Part shown: positions 1-13,005 of the stretch, piece by piece
How positions within the stretch are numbered: position 1 is the first letter of the stretch
Layout: each line of letters begins with the position of its first letter
DNA from: Flectonema sp. DT1601
Lineage: Eukaryota > Euglenozoa > Diplonemea > Diplonemida > Diplonemidae
NCBI GenBank assembly: GCA_964019425.1
Contig: OZ025783.1
Span: 62,001 to 126,000 of the forward strand
DNA length: 64,000 nt
Reading direction: 5' to 3'
Notes under the pieces: model-generated
Databases searched by the model: none
Seen by the model: the letters and a program-made list of their open reading frames with translations, nothing else
What the model was told of the DNA's origin: nothing
Position numbers and translations under genes: made by a program

Positions 1-48
1 ATAGTTGAAACTCAACCTGCTGCCACTGAAACTCAGCCAAAAAAATAG
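1..48 (+). CDS. Possible C-terminal tail of a plus-strand gene (partial)
   Basis: Frame 1 from the window edge is open for 15 codons and ends in TAG at 46-48. The peptide is Glu/Thr/Gln/Pro-rich with a repeated ETQP-like unit and ends in PKK. This is too short to prove coding. If real, this gene converges on the minus-strand gene at 986-1584, so the minisatellite and gap would sit between two converging 3' ends. No domain can be assigned. Confidence 0.25.
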   Translation: MVETQPAATETQPKK

Positions 49-653
49 TATAAGCAAGATCCACTGCTAAAGCAAAGTAGCTTAAAGAGATTAAGAAAAT
101 CTCTAAGTGTGTAGCTGGCTATGTGTCTGCACATATGAAAAAAGTTGGAGGAATTGCTAGTTTGTTGGGTTATATTCGTAGCAGCTTCACGGTGACGGCG
201 GCCTTACTGAGAATTATCCCTGGTTGTTATGTGTTGAAAGCTACAGGTTATGGCGTCAAAATAACACTCGCGTGGGTGGTTGCTCTCTTCGGAAAGCATA
301 ACTTCAGACCCGTCAATTCGCGGCGCTTATATCTGCACACATTAATTAGTTGAACGAGTTCAAGTCACTTCCTGCATAGCAGATCCGTGTCCTCTGTACT
401 AACGCTATACTAAGTGTGACTGTGGCTGATACACGTAATGGTTGGGTTCTTTAAGTACTCAGGACTGGTTGCTTGCTAATGTGAATGCTGACGTTCGAAT
501 TGCCCAAACTTTCGAGTAAATTTAGGTGACCTGTCTGGTGCTTGTGATGCTCTAAACCCTGATGGTTGTATGAGTAATACCTGGTGACTGTGACCCATCC
601 TCATACCCAGCTATGTGGTTGGGACCCCAGGGTGCACAGCCAGACCGGGTTTC
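49..653. other. Intergenic, no gene recognised
   Basis: Mixed-composition sequence with only short open frames in all six frames. A 60-80 codon plus-strand frame around 123-353 lacks an ATG at its start and shows no recognisable domain. I see no tRNA, rRNA or mobile-element signature here. Confidence 0.4.
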
Positions 654-785
654 TGGGCCACTTCGGGGTATTTTGGGCCACTTTGGGGTATTTTGGGCCA
701 CTTTGGGGTATTTTGGGCCACTTTGGGGTATTTTGGGCCACTTTGGGGGTATTTTGGGCCACTTCGGGGTATTTTGGGCCACTTT
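654..785. repeat. 20-bp minisatellite (about six copies) at the edge of an assembly gap
   Basis: Head-to-tail copies of ctttggggtattttgggcca run from about 661 to the gap. One unit is 21 bp with an extra G, and two units have a T-to-C change (cttc). Both strands are stop-free through the array, which creates long fake reading frames with a 20-residue period. The array is cut by Ns, so its true length is unknown. The gap is most likely a collapsed or unresolved continuation of this array. Confidence 0.95.
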
Positions 786-985
786 NNNNNNNNNNNNNNN
801 NNNNNNNNNNNNNNNNNNNNNNNNNNNNNNNNNNNNNNNNNNNNNNNNNNNNNNNNNNNNNNNNNNNNNNNNNNNNNNNNNNNNNNNNNNNNNNNNNNNN
901 NNNNNNNNNNNNNNNNNNNNNNNNNNNNNNNNNNNNNNNNNNNNNNNNNNNNNNNNNNNNNNNNNNNNNNNNNNNNNNNNNNNNN
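786..985. other. Assembly gap (200 N)
   Basis: Exactly 200 consecutive Ns. The left flank is the 20-bp minisatellite and the right flank is coding sequence of the minus-strand gene below. A gap of this round size may be a placeholder, so the distance across it cannot be trusted. Confidence 0.98.
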
Positions 986-1584
986 TCACACGAGCTTTCT
1001 GATTGTTTGTCTCCATTGAAATCTTCTTGTTGGCTACTTTGTTCACTGTAAGACCCAGACATTACTTCATCTTCTGACTTTACTCCTTCTGCAGTTTTTA
1101 TATTTTCATCTCTTGGAGTTAATGTCGCACTGCTAATACTTGCGGCCTGTTCTTCGTTCGGTTTATTTATCATCTCGTAGCTGGATTCTGAATTACTTCG
1201 TGAAATTGATTGGTCGCTCTTCGATCTCAAGTCACTCCGTGTGGAACCCTTTGGAGTGCTGTTTGCTGGAGTTGGGTTTGCTGAAGTTGTGTCGGCATTG
1301 GAATTAGCAACTTTTTGATTGTCAGGTTTCCTTGAAGGAGTCTTAACCTTTTTAACAACACCAATCGGTTGGCCGTATATCTCATGAACGTCCTTCCTCC
1401 AGGCCAGCTTTGCTTCTGTTTCGGGATTCCTACGTTCGCACTGTTCTCTCTGCTTCATCTTATTCAGATGCTTCTTCACTCGTTCGCCTTCATGCATTGT
1501 TCTCAAATGAGGGTCTCTTAGTGCATCGTATTGCTTCATTTTATCATTTGGTCGGACGTCAATCCATCCGCCTCGCCTCCTCAT
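986..1584 (-). CDS. Hypothetical protein, 3' end lost in the assembly gap
   Basis: An ATG at 1584 opens a frame of about 199 codons before the gap. Residues 1-75 are basic and helical with a conserved-looking core (YDALRDPHL, then GERVKKHLNKMKQ). This faintly recalls the YxxLxDxxLxxYF...RRHL motif at the N-terminus of ERICH3-like proteins, but I do not claim that family. The rest is Ser/Thr/Asn/Glu-rich and probably disordered. An AG acceptor (aaagaaacag at 1591-1600) lies 6 nt upstream of the ATG, as in the other minus-strand genes. Beyond the gap the frame would enter the minisatellite, so the true C-terminus cannot be read. Function unknown. Confidence 0.6.
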
Positions 1585-1831
1585 ATTAACCTGTTTCTTT
1601 AAAAAGGAAGTTACACTTATTTATGATGTTGTATTAATTACTTCAACAGCTACCAGCAGATGTTATTATAAAATCCTGTAGATGAAAGTAGTGTGATGCT
1701 GAAATAACTCTTTTAACGACATTTTCTATTTTCCCTTTCCTCAACGGGTAGTGGGTGGGGGTAGGTAGAGAGACCCCGCCGCAGGGAGTACCACAAAACC
1801 ACCTACACTGCGTGATAGCAGGAATGAATTT

Positions 1832-2260
1832 TTAGTTGCAGAGAACTCTTTTTTCTGCTTTTTTTTTTTTTTTTTGAAATTCTTCGACCGATGGCCGTTC
1901 GCAATCCGATTTTAGTTTCCATGCAGACCTGGCGTGTACTACAAATTTGGCCGAACAGGTGAGGTAGCATGGATTCATCATCTTACGAGTGACAGGGAGA
2001 AAGCCAAGTTTCACTACTTTTGTTTTTCTATCTCATTTACTGCACTTCTTCGAAGAACCCTATTCGCACTGTCTAGGTGGGTTATCAAAGGAAAGCTGCA
2101 TTGAGGTCCACAAGTGCGCTGAATGATTGGACAAGAAGTCCCTTTTTCGAAACCAGGTGAACCTCTGCTGACAGAGTTTTCCGAATTGGTTTTTTGTACG
2201 AACCGGTCGCCCTGTGTGGGCTGCGCTGTTCTACTGACATATTGAAGAAGGGAAAGTATT
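1832..2260 (-). other. GC-richer island with short minus-strand open frames
   Basis: This patch has coding-like base composition between AT-rich flanks. On the minus strand, tttctccctgtcactcgtaag is immediately followed by ATGATG, and a frame of about 48 codons continues into an A-run (ending near 1832). Farther up, an ATG at 2240 opens a 51-codon frame to 2085 after a pyrimidine stretch. Either could be a small or 5' exon of the gene at 986-1584 or an independent short gene. Neither peptide resembles a family I know. Confidence 0.3.
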
Positions 2261-2984
2261 TAAAGTAGACACGAGGGGAAGGTTGATAGGGTTGAGAAAG
2301 GGAAAAAATAAGAAAAAAAATTGGGGACGAGAAAAGTGAGGGAGATAGAAGCAGCTTCTAACGACCCAACACCGCTTATGGGAAAAAAAAAAAAAAAAAA
2401 AAACTGCGTTTTTTTATTGTCAAAATAGGGATTCTGGTGAGTGAGAAGGTTTTGCGAAGTTGTCGCGGTAGCGAAATATGCTCGCTCCCACACAAGTTCA
2501 AAGCAGTACGCAGAAGACGCAGAGTTGCTTAAAAATAAACATCTGTTTCTACTCTCAACATTGTAGTTTACTTTTAGCTGAATAGCAGCAAGCATATGCG
2601 ATTACTAATTGATTGAATGATTAGTACTCCCCCACAGGGAAGAGGCAGCAAACAAAAAAAAAGAAAGGGGATTGAGCATTATAATAATAACGGTTGATTT
2701 TTTTTTTTTTTTTAAATTCTTTGTTTTCTGTTCTTTCTTTCTTTTTCTCCCCTCTCAGTTAAAAGAAGAAATGCGAGGGGAAAATAAAGAGCAGGTTGGG
2801 GAATATTGCATCTTTTTTCCTGCTTAAATGAAACAAGCACCCCTAACGTAGAATAAAAGTCCCCATTTAAAAAAAAAAGTGGTGCCGTGTGACAAAATGA
2901 GGTACTTGGTAAGGGGGAAAAATATAGCGGGAAAGATGAAAAGCTTCAGTAAGCAGGTAATACTGACTATCTTATTCGATTTAT

Positions 2985-3020
<36 letters not shown>

Positions 3021-3252
3021 TTCTGTGTGGCTTATGAGTCGAATAAACAAGAGACTGGCATCGTCCTCACCAAAGGCTTTGGCTTCACTGAATTCAATGC
3101 AAAGACTCATATTTTCTGTAGTTTCCGTGCCATTACTTATTAAGCTAAGAAGAAGATCAACTGTAAGGTCAAGTCAATTATTCTTTTTAACTAATTTTAG
3201 TAAAATGCATTTTTTTCTAAAAAAAAAAAAAACCAAGAAGAAAAAAAGAACG

Positions 3253-3283
<31 letters not shown>

Positions 3284-4206
3284 CATAAAGGAAAGACAGG
3301 ATCATGTTGCAGCTGTCACGAAACACTCGACACGTTAAACTTATTTGTGAAAAGAATGCGAGGATTCACTCGTCTTGTTTGCAAAAAAAAAAACACAATC
3401 CATCTGCTTATAAGAATAACTAATTCGATAAATGATCTGGTAATTGTTTCCAGACATATCAGCCAAAAGAATAAAGCAACAAAAAAAAATATTTAAAAAA
3501 AAAAAAATTAAAAAAAAAAACCAGTTACTTGCCATCAGGAAAGATGTCGCTGAAGTTGTTTTATTTGATCTGCGAATCCCACCAGCAGATCGCAAGAGAA
3601 AAATAAATAACTGACAGAGAGAGTATGTCACGGTAACACAGTAACACGATGTCTGCTGCAGGTCGCAGAGTAACAGAAAGAAGAAGTAGTTCTGTAATTG
3701 AATGGAAAAAAAAAACTAAAACTAATGGGCTTACACTCCTGTTGCAACCTCAGTCCCTTGTGTACAAGTAACCTGAGAGAGAGAACTTTAAATAAAAGTT
3801 ACAATAAAGGCATCCAGCTGATCGACATGCAATCAACACAGGGATTATAAAGAGAGCACGGAGTGCACACTGCTTTGTCACCTCAATGCAGTTGAACACA
3901 AACTAATACCAAAGAAAAAAAAGACAGCCACAGATATGCTTCCAAACTTTTAATCTGATTTCTGATTTCTGAATTCTGAATCTGACTTTATAACAGAAAA
4001 AAAACATTCGGACAAATTGATGTCTGCTGCTTCTGCTTTTCGTCTCACGGTAACAAGAGGGAAGGTGCAGCTCCGTGAAAGACTGTGAACCATTAACATG
4101 CAAGGGAAATTGTTGACTGGTTTTTTTCTTTACTAACTTCACATTTTTGATTTTTGGTGTTTACCAGTTAAAAGTAAAGGTATTGCAGGCTGAAGGATAC
4201 CTGTGA

Positions 4207-4252
4207 TTTTTTTTTTTTTTTTGTTTTTCAAAAAAAAAAAAAAAAAAAAAAA
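4207..4252. repeat. Oligo-T/oligo-A inverted repeat
   Basis: T16 (4207-4222), a 7-nt spacer, then A23 (4230-4252). The two arms can pair into a pure A:T hairpin. The same arrangement occurs at 9027-9083 and 25996-26040. Confidence 0.8.
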
Positions 4253-7200
4253 GGGGGAAAAATAAATTATAATAATTAAAAAACATTTTTTACAAAAAAA
4301 AAAAACAAATAAAAGACAGAAAAAAAATAAACGAGAAAAAAAAAAATGAACGATCAAAGAAATATCGTTGCACTAACCAATTTACACAAGGTACAGTCCA
4401 AGGTTCACATGTTTCAACATTCAGCCGTTAATATTTGTTTCTCATCCAGGCCTAGCTACACAGATTGCAGACAGAAGGCTCCAAAGCACTAGAAGGCACA
4501 AAAAAAGAAAAACGGAATAAATATAAAGCAATGTGGACTTACAACTCACTTTACTTTGCTCAAAGCTTTTTTTTTGAAGCCTTTTGCCAACAAACAAAAC
4601 AATAATCAAAAAAAAAAAAAAAAAGTTAAAAAAATTGTGAATTCTGAGGGTGTCTCTCGTTTCATCAAAGGAAAGCAAGTCACACGTTCTTTCCAACACC
4701 CCACAGAGGTATCAACAAGTAAAAAATATTTTAATTGCTATATTTTCAGTTAAAGAGCAAAAAATTGAATGATGAAAAAAATATTTTTAGTCACCTGTGC
4801 TTGACATGAGTAACTACTTATATTTTCTTATTTATTGTTTATTGCTAGTGTCTTCTTCCCTTTTTTGATTCCTTCCTCTGGAGCAAGCAGGCTCATGACA
4901 GGAATAGTTGCAGGGAATCGACTGGTCTGCAAACCGCAAGATTTGTTGCTTTTGTTGAATTTTAACTCGAAAGGAAAAAAAAAAAAGGGGGGAAAAATTG
5001 TCAATGAGTCAATGAGTCAATCGAATTGTGACTCAATTGAAAAAAAAAAAAAAAAAAAAAAAAAAACGTTAATTATAAGCAACCGTTTGTAGCGTGCTAA
5101 TATAATACATGCAGTATCATTAAAAAGGTTTTTTTTTTTTTTAAACTTAGTTATTATTAATAAGAAAAAAACAAACAAAAAAAAAAAAAAAAAAAAAAAA
5201 AACAGCAACAAAAATGACTAAATCCCCCTCCCTTGCTGGGATTTTACGTGACAATCATTTTTTATTAAAGAAATCGTAAACATTGTTATTTATCACAAAG
5301 ATAAACGACCAGAAAAAAAAGTTTTTTTTTCTTCTTTTTTTTTTTTTTTAAAAAATAAACGATAACAAAAAAAAACTATGCTGAATTTTTAAGTGTGTTG
5401 CAAATTCGCGCATTATGAGGAAGGCCATCAAGGCCACCATTTGTGCTAACAGTTTCTATGCCATAAGGTTTTCACCACATTAAAGAGTGAATATGTTTTT
5501 CAAAAAAAAAAAAAAACGAACCTCCAATAAGTTAGGAAACTGCCGGGTTTTACTTATGCTGTAACCACATGGGCTATCAAAGCTGAATCCCCCGACAAGC
5601 ACGAAGACAGTATGACAAGTTCGAATGGGGGTAGGGAATAATTTATTATGCGCTAAAGGGGAGCAATAACGACATGCTAATAACTGAAACTTGGTTGACT
5701 TTTTTTTTTTAATTTTTTTTCCCCCAACTCTCTTGTTTTATCGAAATTGTCAAGTTAAGAACATTTTTTTTCCCCTAGCAGTTAGGGACATTCCATTCGG
5801 TCAATGTTGAAATTCCTATACCAAATCAAAATAAAATAAAGACAGCATACAGCAAGAAGAGGGTGCTACTTAAAAGAGACGGACGCTACTTTGGTTGCAA
5901 ATTGAATATGCGTGCGAAAATACTTATTTATTTATCAAAGTCAGGAAAGTCAAAACTTCTGGAGGAGCTCACAGAGACCGTGAGACTCTCACAGGCGAGG
6001 AGAGAATAATTATTTACTTACACTCCTTATAAAAATTAAATAAAAATAAAATAAAAATAAATAACTGTTTTAAGTAAAGCAAATAATCTTTAACTACGAA
6101 TAGGACATAGCGACAACAAGGAATAAGTTGTAAAAAGTACTAACGAAGTATTGCACCATAATAACTAGTCTTATTCTTGAGAGTAATCCTTATGCCTTTT
6201 ATATAATAGGGGAATGTTGTAAAAAAGAATAATAAATTTTGTATATATTAATGTAAGCAAATAAAAGAACCATGCATAATCATTAATCACCGTAGGTCAT
6301 GCAGGGAGAGACGAACAACAGTTGCTCACAAATTTAACGATAAATATTGATCTGGATTTGGGAATCGAGGGAATTGATAAACTGAAAAGAAAAAAAAAGA
6401 AAAAAGTTTCCTTCGTAACTGCGACACTAATTACCTGCATCTACAAAACAAGTATCCAGCCGAGGGAAAAAAAAAAAGAAGAAAAAAAAAACTATTTTGT
6501 GAGCCTTTTTTTTTTTTTTTTTTTTTTTTTTTCTCGTTCGCCATTTCAAACAGGCCGAGCGTAATAAAACGTAAGCAAACAATATTATTATTATTATAAA
6601 TTTATTATTATAATTATTTTATTTATTCCCGTAAGATCTTTTCACAGGACGAAATAGAGAACCTTAACCACCTTGTCTGTAGTAAAAAAATGATCCAAGC
6701 AAATCGTTCAACGTCAAAAAAGGAATCTGCTTACAACGTTAACAAGAAGCGGAAGGATTAGGGAAAGGGAAACATGCAAAAAGAAAAAAAGGAATTAACT
6801 TAACCTTTGAGGAAATCACTAAACCTGACCAGCGCTAATAAGTAATACGCCGCTAGGACAGTGAGGGACACTATATATCAACAAAAAAAGAATTGTGGGC
6901 AACCGAAAAAAAATTCTTTAAAGTAAAGTTACTAAAACATGTCTTCGAGATTTAAAAAAAAAAAAAAAAAAAACACAACCACGAATAAAGAATAAAAAAA
7001 AATACTTTCTATTAGCAACCGACTCACTCTATCACAAAAAGAAACATGAGTCTGACAGAAATCCACATGTATCTGCCTCTTGAGGATGAGTGGAGGCAAA
7101 AAAATTTGAATCCAACTAACTTATGGGAAAATAAAAGGCGCGAATTGCAACAAAAATTCCCTCCAGAATTTTTGAATAATAAAAATTAGACCAAACAGTA

Positions 7201-8688
7201 GTTAGATTTTGTTTGATTCGTTGTTGTTTCTTAAAAAAAAATAATATCAGAAATGACTTAACCGAGTAAACATACTTAGGAGGTGCAGTATGCAACAAGT
7301 GCCTTCAGACCCCATACACGGAATAGGGCAACACGTTGCGGCAGTTAGAAAATCATTAGACGAGTCAACAAATATTACGAGAAAGGACCCCCCCCGTCAG
7401 CTTCAATCTCAATTGCATATGCTTGAGCTCAAGAAAAAAGATATGGAAAGAAAAAAAAAATAAAAACTCAAGAAAGTTTTTTTTTTTTTTTTATACTCCT
7501 TTTTCTCTGTTGCTTTATTTCAGCGACTATACTACAAAAAAAAGAAAAAAGATTGAGCGTGCTTACAACGGTTATTACATCCTTTTTGTTTATGTTTGTT
7601 GACAGTGCAGTGTTTGAAGAAAATGTTCCTCTTTAGTTGGTGGCTTGAAACAAAAAACAAATGTTTGTCTAGGAGTGGAAAAGACAAAATAATTAAATAA
7701 AACACATCAGTCGTGATCACAAGCCTAATTGCTTTCCTACAAGAACTACAACACGTCTGGACAACCAATATAATGATGAAAAAGTTCATAACAGAAAATG
7801 ATAAGCAAAGTAGCAACACGTTTACTTACATTTCGTGTGCTCAGATATCTCAATTGACACACAATGGTTAAAACAGATTCTGATAGAGGAGAAGAGAGAG
7901 AGCAAAACGCTCCTGTTTCTCACTTAAAAATTCTCACCGCTGTTAACAGTTCAGCTTTTTGAGGCACGTGTTCCCTGCAGAGACAAAATTGCCATCTCCA
8001 GCTGTCAGTTTTTCGATAATCAGCAGTTAGTTAGTCTGTAAAGATTGTGAGAAAGGGGAAAAAAAAAAAAAAAAAAAAAAATTAAAAATAAATAAATAAA
8101 ATAGAGCTTTAAAAAAATAATGAGCGAGAAATAATATAAAAAAAAAACCAGAGTGACAGAAACGTCTTATTAATAGCTATTCCTTCAATAAGAGTATGCA
8201 ATTAAGCATTAGCTGCGTGCTTCTCTTAAAGAGGAAATCAATACAAAAAAGGTAAGCAGCAGTAGAAAATGATTCTGAATTAGCATATCAAAAAAAAAAA
8301 AAAAAAAAAAAAAAAACCAAAGACCGCCTCCAAGAAGAAAAAAAAAAAATATAACTGGACTGACTAAATGTCTGCCTAAAAACTTGTTATGAAAAAAAAG
8401 ACTATAACAGCGATTTTTGTAGAAGGCAGGGGAGGATAAATCCCTATAATCTGTGGCAGGGGAGGGGGGTTGTTTTACAGGAAAATAATGAAATAAGCAC
8501 ATTTTTTTTTTTTTTTTTTTGGTAATGAAATACAATTGCAATCACACCTTACTCTGACTGGAATAGATGTATGCATGTCGCAGAAGACTTCTAGTTTTGT
8601 AACACGCAAAGATTACATGTGTTGCCGCCAAGAAGAATAAAAGAAAAGCTCGTAGTCACTATTTAGTATTTTCTAAGAAATGATGATC

Positions 8689-8720
8689 AGAGAGAGAGAG
8701 AGAGAGATAGAGAGAGAAGA
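8689..8720. repeat. (AG)n simple repeat
   Basis: A near-perfect AG dinucleotide run with one ATAG interruption. This is ordinary low-complexity sequence. Confidence 0.85.
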
Positions 8721-9026
8721 TAGTCTTGGCGACTCCTCCCAACTCTACAATTTGCATAAACGCATAGATTATTTTTTACTTTTATTTTTGTCTTTTTTTT
8801 CGTCAAAAAAAGAAAGTCAAAATGAAGATCAAGGGGTGAAAATAATAAATAAATAAAAAATAAACTAACTGAACCCACAAGAAACTGCCACACACGTATA
8901 ACACTTAAAAACACCACACGTTGCGCAGTATCAAAGAGTAAGAAATACGATGGAAAGATAACTGGGATGGCTCACATGGTAGAAGCTGAGTTTTTATAAA
9001 AAACTAATGGACTAAAAAGAGAGCAG

Positions 9027-9083
9027 TTTTTTTTTTTTTTTTTTTTGGGTGATACAAAAAAAAAAAAAAAAAAAAAAAAAAAA
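9027..9083. repeat. Oligo-T/oligo-A inverted repeat
   Basis: T20 (9027-9046), nine spacer bases, then A28 (9056-9083). This is the longest of the paired homopolymer hairpins in the window. Confidence 0.8.
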
Positions 9084-12000
9084 GAATTTTAAAAAAGCGC
9101 GCAAGTAGATAATATAATATTTTACAAAAACAGATTATTACTTTTTAGGTTCTTGCAAGATGCGTAACTATACAGTGAGTGTTTTTTGTGTAGAATTATC
9201 GCAAAAATCCTTTTTTTTTATTTTTTTTATTTTTTTGTAATAGAAATTAGTGTTCTACAAATAAAATTAACTAACAAAAGTAACAACACTGAAATACATG
9301 AAAGTAATACTGGAATATCGTTGCATTAGTGCCTATTTATATTCTGATTTTTTTTATATTTTCTTTTTGATTCATTTTTTCGTGACGTCAAGTACTATTT
9401 AGAACAGTAAATAGAAACAAAATACGTAACCTCGCTTCTAGACGTAATGTCAGTCAGCGATTTACGATCGCAGTGATCTCTTTAATAAAAAACAAGACGA
9501 CGCTACAATCTAAAAGTTGTATCTCAATCTATATCTCCTCTCCATCAGTGCAGACAACAGCAACAGGCTACTCCAAAAAAGGAAATCCGCAACTTTGGCG
9601 CAGCAGAAAACAGAAATGGGCATCATTCCAAGATGAGAAAACCCTGAACGGTTAAAAAAAGAACCTTAATAAGATAAGAAACAAAAATGAAGATAGCACG
9701 TGAGGTGGGTATCAGCAGCACCGACTTTCCTTCGATGCCCATCCTACACAAGTCAGCTCCCAGGGATACAAAGCATCAATAAGAATGCTATATAATACCT
9801 GAGACAAACCTGTGAGAAGAAGCTACCAAAAAAAAGGTTTAAAAAATAAAAATAAAAGAACTACGTCGGTACTGCGGTACCTATAGCTTTATGTCCACCA
9901 ATAAACCATACAGCGACTTACAAGAAGGAAAGCAGGCCTTATTATTGGCGTCTTTACGCAATAAGAAAAACACTGTTAACCTGGTTGTTAGCAAACTGCA
10001 TGACAAGAAAAAGAAAACTGAATGAAAGAACGAGAAGGAAAAAAAATAAAAAAATACGTAGTATTTTTGTTAAAAAAAATTATATAGCCGTGCGCGAGAC
10101 GGAAAAAGGGAAAACAAAGAGAAAAAAAAAAACTCGCCGTGACGAATCAACATTATTAAATAAACCGCATTCAAGCCAAAGAAAAATAAGAACAGAAAAA
10201 GAAAATATTTTAAAGAGAGTGGCGAAATTTATTTCGTAAAGGTTGTGTGGCGTATTTAAAAAGAAAAAAACCAACCTCGTGAAGTTTCTTTACCAAATTA
10301 GCAGCTGAAAACGCATCTTTACACTTTCTTTTTTTTTCTCCAGATAACGTGACTTAGCTTTATCCAAAAAAAGAATTATCCATAATGCAGATTACTTTAG
10401 GCAGAACTTAACAAACGAAGAGAAGAATGGGAAAAAAAAAACAAAAAAAAAAAAAAAGTAATCTACTGAGACGCTCTCGGTTTGTAGAGGAAGAAAAAGT
10501 AGGGCTCGGTAAACAGAAAGATAAGCTGCCGGAAAATGATCCGCTTGAGCAACCGCTCAAGGCAAGCTGCTTCCTTCTACTGAAATAAATAATTAAGTAG
10601 AAGAAAACTGCGCCCAGACACACTTTTGCATTCAATTCTGTCCGATTGACTACTTTCTACGAAAAGACGGGTAAGAGACGACGTTCGTTAGACAAGGCAA
10701 AGGTCTGCATATTAAGAAAAATAATAAATAATACTCATCCAATAACCTTGTCTTCCAAAAAAAAGGGAACGAGTAGCGCTCGAAAAGAACGATTCGCGAT
10801 CAAGAAATTAACCAACGATAACCTCTTCTACGCAAGGAAGAAATAGAAGAGTGATTCTATCCGATGACGTATGCACACAAAGCAAGAGAATGAAGAAAAC
10901 TTAGGTGGGTTGGTTATCAAGGCATAGCAACGTTTAAAAAAAAATAAAAAAAATAAAAAGAATAACTACGAAGAACAGTGGCGACAGAAAAAAACTCAAA
11001 CAAATATTTCTACTTTTCTTAGTAGTGTTTGAAGGTATGCCGTTTTAACGAAAATATTCTATTAGTTTTTTATTTTTATTTTTTTTTTTTTTCTCGTGCA
11101 CTAAAGTTATAACATTAAAACCGTAGAAGGGGAAAAAAAAAACTTTTTTTTTTTTTGGAAGCCACGTTAAGATAGGCAATCTGTTGTTTGGTTATTTACA
11201 ATTATATAAACCCTTATAATAGAATCCAAACAAAAAAAAAAAAGGGATAAAAAAATAGATAAGTCTCTAAATAGGTAATTTAACTATAATTGAGATAGGT
11301 CGGCTTACCAATAATTATTAATTAGAAACGTGTTGGTGGGGTTGTTGGTGGTAAAGGGAAAAAAACACCGATTAAATGTTTCAAAAAGTGAATAATCCAC
11401 AGCAATGACAGAAACACGGAAAGAGCGAACTGGTTCGTTCCATCCAAAAGAAAGTGGAATACTAACAACTGGCAGAAGAGTTTGAGCACAGCAAGAAACA
11501 CTAATTCACCGTCCGGTTCCAATTCTCAACTGATGTAAAGCTGCACCGTCCACAAATAATGCGGAGACTACAGACATCGTAGTTAAGAAAAAGAAGCAGA
11601 CTAACTGGTAAAAAAAAAAAAAGCAATCAAGCAAAAAAGGCGCGTAAGGAATAAAAACTATCGTTTTTCACTTTTTATATTTGTGTAAACAGAGTAGTAA
11701 AAGCGTCAAACAATCGGCTTACCATCTTGGTGAATGCTTTCTCCCTCTGAACAGCTTATGCAAGTAGCTGAATGCAGAGACAGCAAGGACATGCGTCACA
11801 ACTAATGACGTTCTACTGAAGGTAAGAGGAAAAGTTTACATTACTTGGCGAAGTAAAGTATCCCTACAAAGAACGTGAAGTGGTGTGTCGCAAAAAAAAA
11901 AAAAAAAAAAAAACTCAGAAATAATTGCATTTAGCAATAATCCGACTAAAAGGCAAAATCTAAATAAAGATAGGGGGTACAATTAGTTTGTATAAAAAGA

Positions 12001-12905
12001 TGCATCGTGTGGGATCGCAAACATAAATACCAAAATGAGTGTCGCGATTACCAACAAATCTTCAGGCACGATTCGCACAGGTCCCACGAAAGCAATCTCT
12101 CAATACTATAGCAAAAGCTAAAATTATTATTTTAGTTTATTTTATTTCTTTTCAAAACTGTTTTTTTTTTTTTTTTTTTTTCTTCTTTTAATCCAAATGT
12201 GAATTATTTAGTTAGTGTTTTAATTTTAGTCTTACTTACGTTAGCTTGTGGTCAAAATATTTGTTAAGCAAACAATAAAACTACCGTCGAAAAAGTCGAC
12301 CTGCTAACTACTCACCCGTGGGGTATAAGTCGAACGCAATCCATGATACACAGAAAACTACAAAGAATGAAAAAAAAAAAAAAAAAAAAAAAAAAAGCAC
12401 CGATCTATTTCAGTAGAAGGAAGATGCGTTTATTATGCGGTGCAGTGCTTGATTGATACGATAATATAAAAAAAAAAAAAACTGACCTATTTTCAAGGTT
12501 TTTTTTTTGTAAGAATTCCTTTTATTTATTTATTTTTTTTTTTTTTGAAAAAAAAATAATGCTAAGCAATAAGCAATGTCACTAACAGGTAGGGGAGTCG
12601 AGACTTAAAAAAGAAGGCAATTTGTAAACCCTGGAAGGAACTCTGTAGGGGGTTATTAGGTGAGCAAGATATGAAAAAAATAGTGAACATCAACGCTTAC
12701 TCATGGTAACAAAGTTACTAAGAAAATGATAGAAGGATCGAGAAAAAGGTAAATAGCAGTGAAAAAAAAAGTGAATCCGATTGACGACAAGAAATTCCTT
12801 GAGGTCAAATAGATGATTCCTATTGTGGTAATCTATAGTTATTTTGCAAGGATATCAATAAATCCACAGCATGTGTGTGGATTTATTCACTTGCTTGTTT
12901 TGTAG

Positions 12906-13005
12906 GTAATTTGTTTGCAACACAAACCGTATCCAGGAATTGCTCACGAAAGGTTTACTCGTACGACAATTTGTTGCCTCTCACTGATAAGAAGAGACGG
13001 ATGAT
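12906..13005 (+). other. Candidate 100-nt exon, plus strand
   Basis: The acceptor cttgcttgttttgtag is followed by a 100-nt segment that is open in one frame for 32 codons (peptide begins NLFATQTVSRNCSRKVYS) and ends at a strong donor, GTAAGTTT. Base composition is clearly higher in GC than the flanks. Against it, the reverse strand also has a good acceptor inside (catccgtctcttcttatcag), so the orientation is not settled. No family resemblance. Confidence 0.3.

Noticed and set aside
2983-3288. Lys- and Phe-rich short frames in the AT-rich half (here and at about 60 other places)
   Set aside because: They translate oligo-A and oligo-T runs, often lack an ATG, and show no conserved composition.
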